Positions 1 through 9,640 of a stretch of 16,036 bases of DNA are shown here, piece after piece. The stretch is taken from contig CAYZBM010000049.1 in assembly GCA_964476705.1 (NCBI GenBank), positions 1 through 16,036 of the forward strand, read 5' to 3'. Each line of letters starts with the position of its first letter. Within the stretch, counting starts at the first letter, position 1. Position numbers and translations under genes: made by a program. Source of the stretch: CAYZBM01 sp964476705 (GTDB lineage: Bacteria; Pseudomonadota; Alphaproteobacteria; Rickettsiales; UBA6187). A model generated the notes under the pieces. It was not told where the DNA came from, made no database searches, and worked only from the letters and a program-made list of their open reading frames with translations.

Positions 1-3000
1 CTTGTGTGTATGCTTATGATTCTGATAATGTTTCAAAGATTTGGAAGGTTGGTTCAACTTATCCTTTAACTGAAGAAGAAGTCCATGATTCCGTAAAAAT
101 TGATTCTGTAACCTGTCAAGGTAATAATCGTTGTATAGATAATGTTTGTGTGGCTCCAGAAACAGGAACTCCTTCTCCTGGCATTGGAAATAATTGTTAT
201 GCTGGAAAAACTCTACAAATTCCTGGGCTAAAAGAAGAAGATAATTGTGTTGATGTTCCTTATATAGTTCCTGTAGCAAGACCCTTAGTTTGGTCACATA
301 TGATTTCTCCTGTTTGTACAAATTATAGCATCTCTGAATCGCATGCACGCGCACCTTTTACTAGTGTTTTAACTCAATGTATTGAAGAAACTTTAAATAA
401 TATATTTATTAATCAAGTTGATGGAAGTAAATCTTTTTTCCAAAGAACCCAAGATTCTTTAAAGGGCCTTATCAGAGCTGTGATGGCTCTCTATATAATA
501 TTTTTTGCCTATAAAATAATTATGGGTAAGCAAAAAATTCCTGGAAAAAGTGAATTAATGTGGCTTATTTTAAAAATGGCTTTAGTAAGTTATTTTACTT
601 TAGGTTCTGGAGTAGAATATTTATTTCCAAAAGTTATTAATATAAGCAAATCATTATCCATCATAGTTATGGAGGCTGGACTTGGTATTATAACAGATAA
701 TAGTTTTAAAACTTTACAATCAAATGATAGTGCCGCTTTAAATAATTTAAACAAAAGTCAAAATGACTATGAAAATAAAGTTCAGCAATATAATAATTTG
801 CAAACAAATATTATTGATATAAATGCGCGTATAAAAGCGCAAGAACAGATCGTAAATAATTTAAAAGCTTTATTGGATGGTGCTTGGAAACAAAGGCAAG
901 ATGCACTTAATGCTCTTGCGGCTCAGGCTTTAACTACAAAACAAGCAGCTTTCTTAAATAATGTTTATAATGTTTTAGATAATTGTAATCCTTTAACTCA
1001 AGCTTGTGTAGAAAGATATGGTTGTACAGGAACAGTTGGTGCTAATATTTTATCTGATTACACAACTATTTATGCATTATGTAAAAATATTTTGAGTGGT
1101 GATGCAGAACCTAGCATTGGAGCGCAATTAGGTAGAGCTAATGAAAATTACACCAGTAAACTAAATACCTATAATAATTCTAGTACAGCAGCAGCTGCGG
1201 CTCTAACTAGTGCTATTGATAATGCTAATGTAACAGGAAATTATTCTGTTCCGAGTGGAAGTACTGCAGCTCAACCGCTGGTAAATTATACTGTTCCAGC
1301 ATTATGCAGTAATGTTACTGTTGAGTTATGGGGTGGTGGTGGTTCTGGGCAATGGTATAGGGGGAATAATTTTCGTGATTATAGTGGTTCAGGAGGAGGA
1401 TATATTAGAGCAACTTTTCCTATTGCTCCAGGGACTTCTTTACAAGCTCAAATAGGACGTGGTGGAGGTGGTTATGCTAATTGCAATTATGCCGACTTCA
1501 ATACTGGTACTTACATTAATAACTCTGATATATTTCTTCCCACCGGCAGTTGCTCTATAGCTGGTGATGGTGGAGATACAATTTTAAAAACTAGTACGGG
1601 AATCCCTCTATTTACAGCTTCTGGTGGTCGCGTATCTATTGGTGGAGCGCCTCCAGGCGGAACAGGAATTGTTAATTCTTTGGTTAATAATCAAGCAACG
1701 GTTAATGGTCAAGTAGCGCAAGTTTTTACAGCCTCTGGGGAAGCTGGACTCTCTACTAACGTTAAGACTAATAGAGGGGGAAATAGCTATACTAGTAATA
1801 CCAAAACAACGATTAGTGGAGCTGGAGAGCCAGTCAATAATTGTATAGGTCAGGGTGTTACTTATGGTACATATGCTGGTAGAGCTGCCAATCCTGGAGC
1901 CGGTGGTTGTGGTGCTGATGATACTTATGGTGATCGTATAGGTGGTGGCGGTAATGGAATGATGCAAGTTTTTTGCAATAGCGTAAATAGCAATCCAACA
2001 TTTAATGATTTAAGCCCGCTTGCTAGTGCAGGTAATAATGATGCTCTAAATATTTTAAATACTAAAAATAGTCTCTATGATGCTAAGATCGCATTATGGC
2101 GAGCTGGAGGGAATTTTAGTAGTGGTATAGATCCATTTACTCGTTATCCTAACCCGACTACTCCTCCTACAGCTACTGTTGCAATACCAGCTGGGCAATC
2201 GGCTGCAAGTCCTCTAGCTATACTTAATAATCAACAAGGACAATTAATAGAAAATAGAGATAATTCTACTGCGGATATTAATAATTTACAGTCAGAGCTT
2301 GATGCGCAAAAGGCTATACTTGATGGTTTAAATAGTACTAAGACTAATTCTGATACTTTACTTGCTGATTCACTTAAAGCTTTAAATGCAGCTAGAGTAG
2401 TTTTTGATACTTCTCGAGATCTTTATGATGCAGCCGCTACTGCACTGAGAAATGCAATGAATGAAGCTGATGCCCATGGTACTAAGATTTTACCTAATTC
2501 TGGCTATAATTATTGCGATTTTAGAATGCATACTTATACTCCCGGATATGAGTCAATGCAATTATGGGATATGGTTGATTGTAAAGTGGCTAAATATATG
2601 GGGATTGGTGATAATGTAAATGATCCATCTGCTCCGCAAGTATTATATTTAGCAATGTTGTCAGTTACAGGAAGTGGTTATGGTATTCCTATACTTGTTT
2701 TTGCCATTATATTTTTATTATTTATATTACAAGTTACATATAGGGTAGTACATATTTATATTTTGGCTTATATGTCGCAAATAATTTTATTTTATATGGC
2801 ACCATTGCTTATACCTGCGGTTCTTTTTGAGCATACAAAAGGTGTTTTTAATAAATGGTTTTCTTATGTAATCTCATATGTTTTACAGCCAGTTATTCTT
2901 TTTGGTTTTTTATCGTTTTTATTTGCAATGACAGATAGTATATTTTTTGGAGGAAATCATAATTTTAATGGTCATAATAAAATTATTGCCACAAATGGTC

Positions 3001-3992
3001 AAGAAGCTGTAAATTCTTATGAATGTCCTGACCCTGAGGCAATGAGCTGTGTCTTTCAAACATTACATTATCATACCACTATGAGATTTTTAGGACTTGA
3101 TATAAAAGTGGCCGACTATGAGGGAGATGGGGATAAGCATGTGGTTTTTGGATTATTAAAACTTATTTTAATAATTTATGTAGTGTTGCAAGTTTTGGAT
3201 GTTGTTGAAGATTTAACTCAAAGGTTAACCGGAGCTTTTGGTGGTGGAACCGCAGCTTCAATGTCTGGAGTTAAAGTAAGTTCTATTGCTGAAACTTATG
3301 GAGCTATAGCAAGAGGCGCAGAAAGAGGAGTCAGTATAGCGGCGACTGCAGTACATGGAGTAACTCATGGCTATGCTAATGGTAAAAAATTGGCTAAAAC
3401 AGTTAAAAGAGGTGCGCTGGCAATTTATCATATCCCGCGGAATGTGAAAAGAGGTGTACAAAATGCTGCAAATACAGCTAAAAATGCTGCAAATACAGTT
3501 AAAAATCTTCCTAAAAATTTTGGAGAGGCTTTGACTAGAAATGCAAGAAAGTTAGAAAGTTATTTTAACAGCCCTACCGCAAATAATTTTGGTTTAGATA
3601 ATGGTACCGGAAATATTCAAGCAATTAAGGATAAGCGTAAACAGGAAGAAGATAAACGTAAACAAGGAGCTTTACAGAAGAGTTATCAACAAGTACCGTT
3701 AAAATATCGTGTACAGGGCGCAGCTGAGGATCTTTGGAAGGGTACTAAAAAACTTCCTGGAAAAGCCTGGGATGCTTTAAAAGAGCGGGATAGTAGATTG
3801 CAAAAAGAAAATAAACTAAGAAGAAAAGGAATTAAGGCTCCAATTACATTAGCTGATGGAAGTGTAGTTGAAAGTAAATTTTTATATATAAAAGGTGAAA
3901 AACCTGAGGATTTTGCAAAAAGAGTTAAGATGAGAGAAGATAGGCTAAATGCTGAAAAACAAGGACGTTTAGATGGTAAATGGTATAGTTAA
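1..3992 (+). CDS. virB6: VirB6/TrbL-family type IV secretion membrane protein, first paralog, 5'-partial, with glycine-rich insert
   Basis: Inner-membrane channel component of a Rickettsiales-type T4SS; by position the likely counterpart of rvhB6a. The reading frame is open to the window edge, so the GTG at position 6 is probably not the true start. The SPVC motif sits at residue 104 here and at residue 200 in gene 2, suggesting about 95 missing residues including the signal peptide. Residues below count from that GTG. A membrane hairpin lies at 153-174 and 184-205. A large loop follows: coiled coil (about 240-310), glycine-rich domain (about 427-657) and second coiled coil (about 735-825). 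YNYCDF (835-840) and a WDMVDC motif lead into membrane segments near 890-911, 913-940, 952-977 and 1046-1064. NHNF (984-987) and CPDP (1007-1010) motifs lie between. The tail (1080-1328) is basic and probably cytoplasmic, with short repeats. Gene 2 follows after 58 bp. Family call is confident; paralog letter is inference. Confidence 0.88.
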   Translation, partial: CVYAYDSDNVSKIWKVGSTYPLTEEEVHDSVKIDSVTCQGNNRCIDNVCVAPETGTPSPGIGNNCYAGKTLQIPGLKEEDNCVDVPYIVPVARPLVWSHMISPVCTNYSISESHARAPFTSVLTQCIEETLNNIFINQVDGSKSFFQRTQDSLKGLIRAVMALYIIFFAYKIIMGKQKIPGKSELMWLILKMALVSYFTLGSGVEYLFPKVINISKSLSIIVMEAGLGIITDNSFKTLQSNDSAALNNLNKSQNDYENKVQQYNNLQTNIIDINARIKAQEQIVNNLKALLDGAWKQRQDALNALAAQALTTKQAAFLNNVYNVLDNCNPLTQACVERYGCTGTVGANILSDYTTIYALCKNILSGDAEPSIGAQLGRANENYTSKLNTYNNSSTAAAAALTSAIDNANVTGNYSVPSGSTAAQPLVNYTVPALCSNVTVELWGGGGSGQWYRGNNFRDYSGSGGGYIRATFPIAPGTSLQAQIGRGGGGYANCNYADFNTGTYINNSDIFLPTGSCSIAGDGGDTILKTSTGIPLFTASGGRVSIGGAPPGGTGIVNSLVNNQATVNGQVAQVFTASGEAGLSTNVKTNRGGNSYTSNTKTTISGAGEPVNNCIGQGVTYGTYAGRAANPGAGGCGADDTYGDRIGGGGNGMMQVFCNSVNSNPTFNDLSPLASAGNNDALNILNTKNSLYDAKIALWRAGGNFSSGIDPFTRYPNPTTPPTATVAIPAGQSAASPLAILNNQQGQLIENRDNSTADINNLQSELDAQKAILDGLNSTKTNSDTLLADSLKALNAARVVFDTSRDLYDAAATALRNAMNEADAHGTKILPNSGYNYCDFRMHTYTPGYESMQLWDMVDCKVAKYMGIGDNVNDPSAPQVLYLAMLSVTGSGYGIPILVFAIIFLLFILQVTYRVVHIYILAYMSQIILFYMAPLLIPAVLFEHTKGVFNKWFSYVISYVLQPVILFGFLSFLFAMTDSIFFGGNHNFNGHNKIIATNGQEAVNSYECPDPEAMSCVFQTLHYHTTMRFLGLDIKVADYEGDGDKHVVFGLLKLILIIYVVLQVLDVVEDLTQRLTGAFGGGTAASMSGVKVSSIAETYGAIARGAERGVSIAATAVHGVTHGYANGKKLAKTVKRGALAIYHIPRNVKRGVQNAANTAKNAANTVKNLPKNFGEALTRNARKLESYFNSPTANNFGLDNGTGNIQAIKDKRKQEEDKRKQGALQKSYQQVPLKYRVQGAAEDLWKGTKKLPGKAWDALKERDSRLQKENKLRRKGIKAPITLADGSVVESKFLYIKGEKPEDFAKRVKMREDRLNAEKQGRLDGKWYS
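1284..1976 (+). other. Glycine-rich beta domain inserted in the first VirB6 paralog
   Basis: Residues about 427-657 of gene 1 begin with a TVPALCSNVTVELWGGGGSG segment, followed by GGGYIRATFPIAPGT and repeated GGGG clusters, ending in GGGGNGMMQVFC. A strand reading VP..(x)nVTVELWGGGG followed by Gly-rich turns resembles the glycine-rich domains of phage and bacterial surface proteins and of ALK/LTK receptors. Gene 2, the closest relative in the window, has only coiled coil in the equivalent loop, so this is a gain in gene 1 or a loss in gene 2. Topology (signal-bearing N-terminus, then a hairpin with the basic GKQK loop inside) puts it on the periplasmic or outer side. Family match is by pattern only. 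Confidence 0.6.
3465..3506 (+). repeat. Two-unit 21-bp tandem repeat in the tail of the first VirB6 gene
   Basis: Units 3465-3485 and 3486-3506 differ at a single base (C/T) and encode AANTAKN and AANTVKN. It keeps the frame and falls in the basic, Ala/Asn/Lys-rich cytoplasmic tail. A second, looser 7-residue repeat (DKRKQEE then DKRKQ) lies at 3630-3665. Both look like replication-slippage products in a tolerant tail. Confidence 0.8.
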
Positions 3993-4050
3993 ATAAGTAA
4001 TATATTATTGAAGAATAAATTTAATTTATAAGAATAAAAATTAATATTAT

Positions 4051-6744
4051 ATGAATTTTATGTGTAATTTAAAAACTAAATATTTTTTCTATATTTCCTT
4101 GATTTTAGGGATGGTATTTGGTTTGGCTATTCCTAATTCTGCTTTAGCTTCATTTCCTGGAGCTATTTTGTTGTATGGTGCTTGTAATCCTGGTGCTGAT
4201 ACCGATACTGATTGGATGCGAATAAATCCGCAAGACGGAGATTATCGTTATAAACAATCATGCAAAGGTCATGATGGTCCAGCAGGGCAAATTACCATGG
4301 AAAATTTCGCGGCTAAGTTTAAATTTGATCCTTCTGATTCTTTCTGGTCATTACTTGCGTCTGGCGGAGGCCATCCAGCACTTCTTATTGGGGCACTTTT
4401 TAATGGATCTAAAGAAAAATGGCTTACTGTTGGTGACACAACAAATATTTATACTACGACTTTTTCGTTAGATAGAGAGGGAGATCAAGCCTGTCTTTAT
4501 GCTAGACCTTTTTCTTTGTTTAATTTTAAGATAGATACAAAAGGTGATGACGCGGTCAAAGATGGAGCTGAAGATAATTGTTTTTATTTGCCGCCACCTA
4601 GACAAAATTTAAGATTGCCAAAATGGCCAGGTATTATTTCACCTGTATGTGGTAATTTATGTAGCTATATTGATGATGATAATAATCCTAATACCCCTGA
4701 AGTTAAAGTGTGTGCATCAAAGGCTGCTTCGCCTTTTATGGGTGTTATTATGCAATGTATCACTGAGACCTATAATAATATATTTTATGTTAAGGATGAT
4801 AAGTCTGGCCTTACCATGTTTGGTGTTTTGCAGGAAAGAATGAAAGACATTATTAGGGGGCTTTTAGCATTATATGTTATTTTTATTGGTTATCAATATG
4901 TAATGGGTAAACAAAAAGTTGCACGCGGTGAATTTATTTGGATGTTCTTGAGATTTGCTCTGGTATGGTATTTTGCTGCAGGTGAAGGTATGGTAGTACT
5001 TAAGCCGGCACTTCATAGCGTTAGCAATGGTTTATCAATGATGATTATAAATGCTGCGCGTGGGACACAAGGTAGTTTACAAGATGCACGAAAAGCTGTT
5101 GTTGCAGCGCAAGCTAATGTAGATATTGCTAATGAAGAGTTAAAAAATGCCAGGCAGAATATCAAAATTATGCAAGAAGGAGCTGATTCTATTCGCTCTA
5201 ATATTGAAAAATTACAAACTTGTATTTATGAAATAAATGGAGAAAGTACTGGATTACCTTCGTGTAATAGAGATATATATTGTATTTATTCTATTCAACA
5301 TAATCAATCTAGCGATGCAAATAAGAATTCTACGGTTTGTCCATCAGTAGTTCGTGATGCAATTATAGGAACAAATGGTAGTAGGCAAAGTGATAATGAT
5401 ATAAAGGCACGTAATATTGTTGGTGATTTACAAAATGATATAACTAATTTACAAATAAGTTATACTAAGGCTGTAGAACAAGCAAATAACACTGTTTTCT
5501 TAGCTAATATTGATAGTAAGATGAGTACTTATAATGACAAAGTTCATCTACTAAAAGTTGCTATAGAGCATGAAGATAGCTTTGGTTATAATTATTGTGA
5601 TTTTAATGGCTTATTTTATGGTGATACTGCAAATAGTGACGAAAAAACAGTTAAGTTGCCTGATGGTACTACCAGAATTGAAGATCTTTCTTATATGCGT
5701 ATATGGGATACTATTGATTGTAGATTTGCTAAGTATCTAGGAATAGGTGATTATGAAGGAGATAAAAATACTCCTCAAATGATTATACTTGCAATATCAA
5801 TGATTTTTGTAAGTGCTTTAGGAATTCCTATATTTATTCTAATGATTGCTTGCCTAGCCTTTATTGTAACTCTAATTATGCGAGTTGCTAGCATGGTATT
5901 AATGGCATTTATAGGACTTAACATATTTATATATATAGCACCAATTACGATACCTTCAGTATTATTTAACTATACTAAAAAGACTTTTGAAGCTTGGTTA
6001 AAGCAGATTATTGCATATGTGATGCAGCCGGTTATTATTTTTGCCATATTATCTTTTACTTTTGTGATATTTGATAAAGTTATTTATGGTGATAATCATA
6101 ATTTTTATCCTATGAATTATGGAAATGAAGCCTCCGATAGTGGTGATGAGAAATATAAGATATCATTACGTAATAAAATTATAAAATATATGGATCCAAC
6201 AGCGCCAGGTGATTATTCTAAGGCTACGTGCCCTGATCCTGATACTTTTGGCTGTATAATGCAAGATATAGGTAATATTTTTGGTCGTAAATCATATGGA
6301 AAAACTCCAGATATTGGATTAGGAGATGATTTTATGTTCCTAACTATAAGAGGGGTAAGTATTTCTGAGTCTGAAACAATTTTCTTTGCCCTATTAAAAT
6401 TATTTATCCTATCTTTTATTATTTATAACGTTCTTGAAACATTAGAAGAAATGACAATAAGATTAGTTGATGCAGCAGGTGGTGGTGCTAAAGGATTATC
6501 ACCAATGAGTACAGCTGGTCCTATTGCTGGGGGTAAACTTGCAGCTAATGCCTTAGCTAAAACTGCTGGGCTTGCAGCTAAGGGTGCCGGTGGAATTTCA
6601 CAGATGAAAAATAGAGATAAAATTAATACCGCAAAAGAAGAGCAAAAAGACAAAGAACATGCGTCTCATAAAGGAAAACTTGATGAAATGACGGGCTCTT
6701 ATGATCAAAAAAGAGATAAAAAACTTGGTAAGAAAGACAAATAA
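4051..6744 (+). CDS. virB6: VirB6/TrbL-family type IV secretion membrane protein, second paralog
   Basis: T4SS inner-membrane component; by order the likely rvhB6b counterpart. The 897-residue product has a good signal peptide (KTK, hydrophobic 11-27, cleavage after ALA at 31-33), so the mature N-terminus is exported. A second in-frame ATG three codons downstream (4060) is an equally possible start; no strong ribosome site separates them. A membrane hairpin lies at about 265-284 and 293-310 with a basic GKQK loop between, and a hydrophobic stretch at 315-335. Coiled coils (about 338-390 and 450-506) fill the next loop, then YNYCDF (514-519), WDTIDC (552-557) and KYLGIGD. Membrane segments follow near 575-607, 610-640, 652-675 and 775-795, with NHNF (682-685) and CPDP (727-730). 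The tail after 810 is Ala/Gly-rich then highly Lys-rich. It aligns with gene 1 across all these motifs but lacks the glycine-rich insert. Gene 3 starts 31 bp downstream. Confidence 0.92.
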   Translation: MNFMCNLKTKYFFYISLILGMVFGLAIPNSALASFPGAILLYGACNPGADTDTDWMRINPQDGDYRYKQSCKGHDGPAGQITMENFAAKFKFDPSDSFWSLLASGGGHPALLIGALFNGSKEKWLTVGDTTNIYTTTFSLDREGDQACLYARPFSLFNFKIDTKGDDAVKDGAEDNCFYLPPPRQNLRLPKWPGIISPVCGNLCSYIDDDNNPNTPEVKVCASKAASPFMGVIMQCITETYNNIFYVKDDKSGLTMFGVLQERMKDIIRGLLALYVIFIGYQYVMGKQKVARGEFIWMFLRFALVWYFAAGEGMVVLKPALHSVSNGLSMMIINAARGTQGSLQDARKAVVAAQANVDIANEELKNARQNIKIMQEGADSIRSNIEKLQTCIYEINGESTGLPSCNRDIYCIYSIQHNQSSDANKNSTVCPSVVRDAIIGTNGSRQSDNDIKARNIVGDLQNDITNLQISYTKAVEQANNTVFLANIDSKMSTYNDKVHLLKVAIEHEDSFGYNYCDFNGLFYGDTANSDEKTVKLPDGTTRIEDLSYMRIWDTIDCRFAKYLGIGDYEGDKNTPQMIILAISMIFVSALGIPIFILMIACLAFIVTLIMRVASMVLMAFIGLNIFIYIAPITIPSVLFNYTKKTFEAWLKQIIAYVMQPVIIFAILSFTFVIFDKVIYGDNHNFYPMNYGNEASDSGDEKYKISLRNKIIKYMDPTAPGDYSKATCPDPDTFGCIMQDIGNIFGRKSYGKTPDIGLGDDFMFLTIRGVSISESETIFFALLKLFILSFIIYNVLETLEEMTIRLVDAAGGGAKGLSPMSTAGPIAGGKLAANALAKTAGLAAKGAGGISQMKNRDKINTAKEEQKDKEHASHKGKLDEMTGSYDQKRDKKLGKKDK

Positions 6745-6775
6745 ATTTTAAAAAACATATATCGGATTAATTTAA

Positions 6776-9595
6776 ATGACAAAGTTAGCCTTTAAAAAAA
6801 TAAAATCTATACCTGATATAGCCGGATTTTTGGTTACACTGGTTATGGTATTGTTGTTGGCATCTTGTTCTAGAGGTAGTGCCCCGGTATGTGTTTATGG
6901 TGATGATTTCGGTGACATAGTTAGAACTAATTTAACTGTAATGGCACAAGGTGTAGAAACTTCTCCTGGCCATTTTACAGATCCTGGTTGGATTAATACC
7001 GGGGTAGATGTGATAGCTGGCAAATCATTGCAAATTGATACTCAAGGTTCAATAGAATTATGTCCTAGAGAGGTTACTACTTCCCCTGAAATAACGGTTA
7101 ATGCCAATAATAATGGTTGGCAAGCTACTGGTATTTGGATTGATAACAATATGCCATGGGAAATTATTTCTATTAAGGATGGCTTTAATACTAATGGTGA
7201 GCCAACTAGTATTACAAATACAATAAATTTAGCTTTTGCAACAACAACAGTTACTACAGATAATTATACGATAAAAGATGGACATAACTTATATGCTTTT
7301 GTAGGAGACATAAATAGTTTAGGTGATGATAATTGGTTCGGCTCTGAGGCCTATGGTATAAATAATGCGAATAATTATTATTTTGCTGAGCTTTATGATA
7401 GTACTATTCCTGTTCCAGGTCCTAGATATGCTTCCGAAGAATATTTTCCTTATTCTGGACAATTATATTTTAGAATTCGTGATTATGCAGGTCCGGTAAA
7501 TAATAGTAAAACTGCTAAATGGGGTGTTGCTACTGATTTTTCTAATAATAAAGGTGCCTATAAAGTAACAATTCGATATAAAAAAATCTGTAAAGGGACT
7601 AAAGGTCAGTTAATGCAGGCTAGTATTGGCGGTAATGGCGGTATATCTGGTACAATTGTAGATTTAGGTAAATATTCTGCGAAAAATGCTAATAACCCAG
7701 GAGGAATCTATAATGATCAAGCTTGGGGTACAGGCAAATTATGGTTACGTATTTTAGACGATGGAAATAAAAAAGATTGGGAAGGATTTAAGGGAGTATC
7801 TATGGGTGATGGAGATTATTCACCAAGGATTCTAACTTTTTCTAATAATCAGACTCCAGTAAATGCTTGTGAGAATTCTAATATAAGTGCTACTATTTCT
7901 GGATCTTCTGGAAGTAATTGTGGAAAATATTATGTCAATATAGTTACGACTAGACCTTATGATCCTTATATTTCTAACATCATTAATTCGGTTATTCAGC
8001 CAGTTAAGGATATAATGTATGGCGATATGGATTCTGAGGATCCTACTCAATATGGCCTTACTAAAAGAATGTATCTAGGACTTACTGGTAATTTTGATTT
8101 TATTGGTGCAGTTAGAGCAACTTTATTAGTTTCTATAGTTCTTTATGCCATGATATTTATGGTGGGATTAAGTAAAGTTGATGCTACTAACTTTATTACT
8201 TATATGATAAAAATTGCTATAGTGGTGATATTAATTGGCCCGAATAGCTGGTCATTTTTCTACAATAATTTATTCACTTTCTTTATCAATGGAACTGATG
8301 AGTTAATTTGGATAACATCTGGTAGATTTGGTGATATTATAAGTGATAATGATGATGCAATGTTTGATATAATTCGTAAGGATTTTATTGCAGAGAAAAA
8401 GGATGCAATTATATCTGTCGTTCCAACTAGTCCAAATAAAACAGGAGTAATTGTAAATGGTCAAGTTGGATTTATAACTAGTGCAGAGGCTAAAAATATA
8501 TTAGATAAATATTTTGTGCCAGCTACTTCTCCTACATATAATACTATTACTGGTGGTTATGCTATGACCATGATAGATAAGGATGGTAAGCAGATAGATG
8601 GAAAATTATATAATCCAGAAAATTTAAATAAATTTGGTGATCATCCAGGTAAAGTAAAAGATAATGCTTTTGCCTTTATTAATCAGGTATTAGCAAGATT
8701 TTTTACTAAAGAAACTAATATAAAAATCTTTTCTTTATTTTCCACATTCCCATTGGGTATAATTTATGCAATGTTAATTTATGTTGCGATGTTTTATTTT
8801 ATGATGGCAGTACTAAGAGCCGTAATAATGTATATTATTTCGATAATAATGATTGGATTTTTATTGTTCTTAGCACCAATTTTTATAACTTTTATCTTAT
8901 ATCAAAAATTGCGTGGTTTATTTGATATTTATTTAAGAACTATGATTAGTTATGTTTTTCAGCCAGCAATGCTATTTATGGTCTTGGCAATATTTAGTTT
9001 ATTTATTTATACAATATTTAATAATTTATTGTCATATTCAGTTTGTTGGGGGTGTATTTGGCATATAGATCTTCCATTAAATAAATTAATGAAAGTGAGT
9101 GAGAATTTTGATAAATTCTGTATCGCTAATGGTTATAAAGTTTGGGGAGTTTCTCAGACACAAGATCTTACTTCTAGACTTAATAGATTTCCAATTACTT
9201 TACCTGGCATTTTTATATTTCTAATTTTAGCTATTACTTTAGAAGAATTATTAGGATGGATAAATAAGATCACGCAAAATCTTACTCAATATACAGGTGG
9301 TGAGATTGGAACTTCTTTGGATAAGGGAAATAAAATAATGACTGAGGCAGTTAAAGACACTGCCGGAGCTGCTTTAGCTACAGCAAAAGTTGCTAAACCT
9401 ATTTATGATAAATTATTAGAAAAACCGCTAAAAAAAGGTTTGTATAAAGCGGCCAGAGCTACTGGAGTAGGTATGGGTATGTTTAAAGAAACTCATAAGA
9501 AAGAACTATTAAAAGAAGGTCTTGCGAAGCACAAGAAAAATAGAAAAATAGCTGAAAAAACAGCATGGTTTGATGCAAAAAGTAAAGAAAAGTGA
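6776..9595 (+). CDS. virB6: VirB6/TrbL-family lipoprotein-type type IV secretion membrane protein, third paralog
   Basis: T4SS inner-membrane component of 939 residues; by order the likely rvhB6c counterpart. A lipoprotein signal peptide ends in a lipobox LASC (Cys31), then C-V-Y-G-D-D-F-G (39-46), a motif shared with genes 4 and 5. Residues about 69-393 form a beta-rich exported region with two similar stretches (GQLYFRIRDY ... GAYKVTI and GKLWLRILDD ... KYYVNIV). The membrane part starts after NSVIQPVKDIMYG (404-416). Segments lie near 443-464, 473-490, 655-678, 680-708, 725-748 and 808-826. Key motifs are GPNSWSFF (488-495), FFINGTDELI (502-511), APIFITF (700-706), a CWGC pair (757-760) and TQYTGGEIG. 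The basic tail (850-939) is probably cytoplasmic. The loop at about 513-635 is specific to this copy. The ATG at 6776 has no clear Shine-Dalgarno, but the signal peptide right after it supports it. Confidence 0.92.
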   Translation: MTKLAFKKIKSIPDIAGFLVTLVMVLLLASCSRGSAPVCVYGDDFGDIVRTNLTVMAQGVETSPGHFTDPGWINTGVDVIAGKSLQIDTQGSIELCPREVTTSPEITVNANNNGWQATGIWIDNNMPWEIISIKDGFNTNGEPTSITNTINLAFATTTVTTDNYTIKDGHNLYAFVGDINSLGDDNWFGSEAYGINNANNYYFAELYDSTIPVPGPRYASEEYFPYSGQLYFRIRDYAGPVNNSKTAKWGVATDFSNNKGAYKVTIRYKKICKGTKGQLMQASIGGNGGISGTIVDLGKYSAKNANNPGGIYNDQAWGTGKLWLRILDDGNKKDWEGFKGVSMGDGDYSPRILTFSNNQTPVNACENSNISATISGSSGSNCGKYYVNIVTTRPYDPYISNIINSVIQPVKDIMYGDMDSEDPTQYGLTKRMYLGLTGNFDFIGAVRATLLVSIVLYAMIFMVGLSKVDATNFITYMIKIAIVVILIGPNSWSFFYNNLFTFFINGTDELIWITSGRFGDIISDNDDAMFDIIRKDFIAEKKDAIISVVPTSPNKTGVIVNGQVGFITSAEAKNILDKYFVPATSPTYNTITGGYAMTMIDKDGKQIDGKLYNPENLNKFGDHPGKVKDNAFAFINQVLARFFTKETNIKIFSLFSTFPLGIIYAMLIYVAMFYFMMAVLRAVIMYIISIIMIGFLLFLAPIFITFILYQKLRGLFDIYLRTMISYVFQPAMLFMVLAIFSLFIYTIFNNLLSYSVCWGCIWHIDLPLNKLMKVSENFDKFCIANGYKVWGVSQTQDLTSRLNRFPITLPGIFIFLILAITLEELLGWINKITQNLTQYTGGEIGTSLDKGNKIMTEAVKDTAGAALATAKVAKPIYDKLLEKPLKKGLYKAARATGVGMGMFKETHKKELLKEGLAKHKKNRKIAEKTAWFDAKSKEK
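7115..7585 (+). other. Candidate PA-IL-like beta-sandwich region, copy 1, in third VirB6 paralog
   Basis: Residues 114-270 of gene 3 run GWQATGIWI, then KDGHNLYAFVGDIN, then GQLYFRIRDY and GAYKVTIRYKK. The order W-x-x-TG, G-x-LYA-x-(I/V)G, G-x-LY-x-(R/K)I-x-D and G-x-Y-x-V-x-I matches what I know of LecA (PA-IL)-type galactose-binding domains. The metal/sugar site is not clearly recognisable, so carbohydrate binding is not shown. Confidence 0.4.
7589..7954 (+). other. Candidate PA-IL-like beta-sandwich region, copy 2, in third VirB6 paralog
   Basis: Residues 272-393 of gene 3 repeat the pattern of the preceding stretch: CKGTKGQLMQASIGGNGG, then GKLWLRILDD, then KYYVNIVTT. Gene 4 has the same opening (CPGTKGKYLEALI), which ties the two paralogs together. 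The two copies suggest an internal duplication older than the gene 3/gene 4 split. Confidence 0.4.
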
Positions 9596-9640
9596 TTTAG
9601 CAATATCAGTTAGAATATTACTTAATTGATAATAACAATG

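Noticed and set aside
6..8. GTG as the start codon of gene 1
   Set aside because: The frame is open upstream to the window edge, and the product would lack the signal peptide and about 95 residues present in the sister gene.
1608..1967. 119-residue open frame on the minus strand opposite the glycine-rich domain
   Set aside because: Composition (Thr/Ser/Ile-rich) is the mirror of Gly/Ala-rich plus-strand codons; no domain, and it lies wholly inside gene 1.
4015..4029. Perfect AT-only palindrome ATAAATTTAATTTAT between genes 1 and 2
   Set aside because: Expected by chance in AT-only sequence; one-base loop cannot form a stable hairpin, and no G or C pairs.
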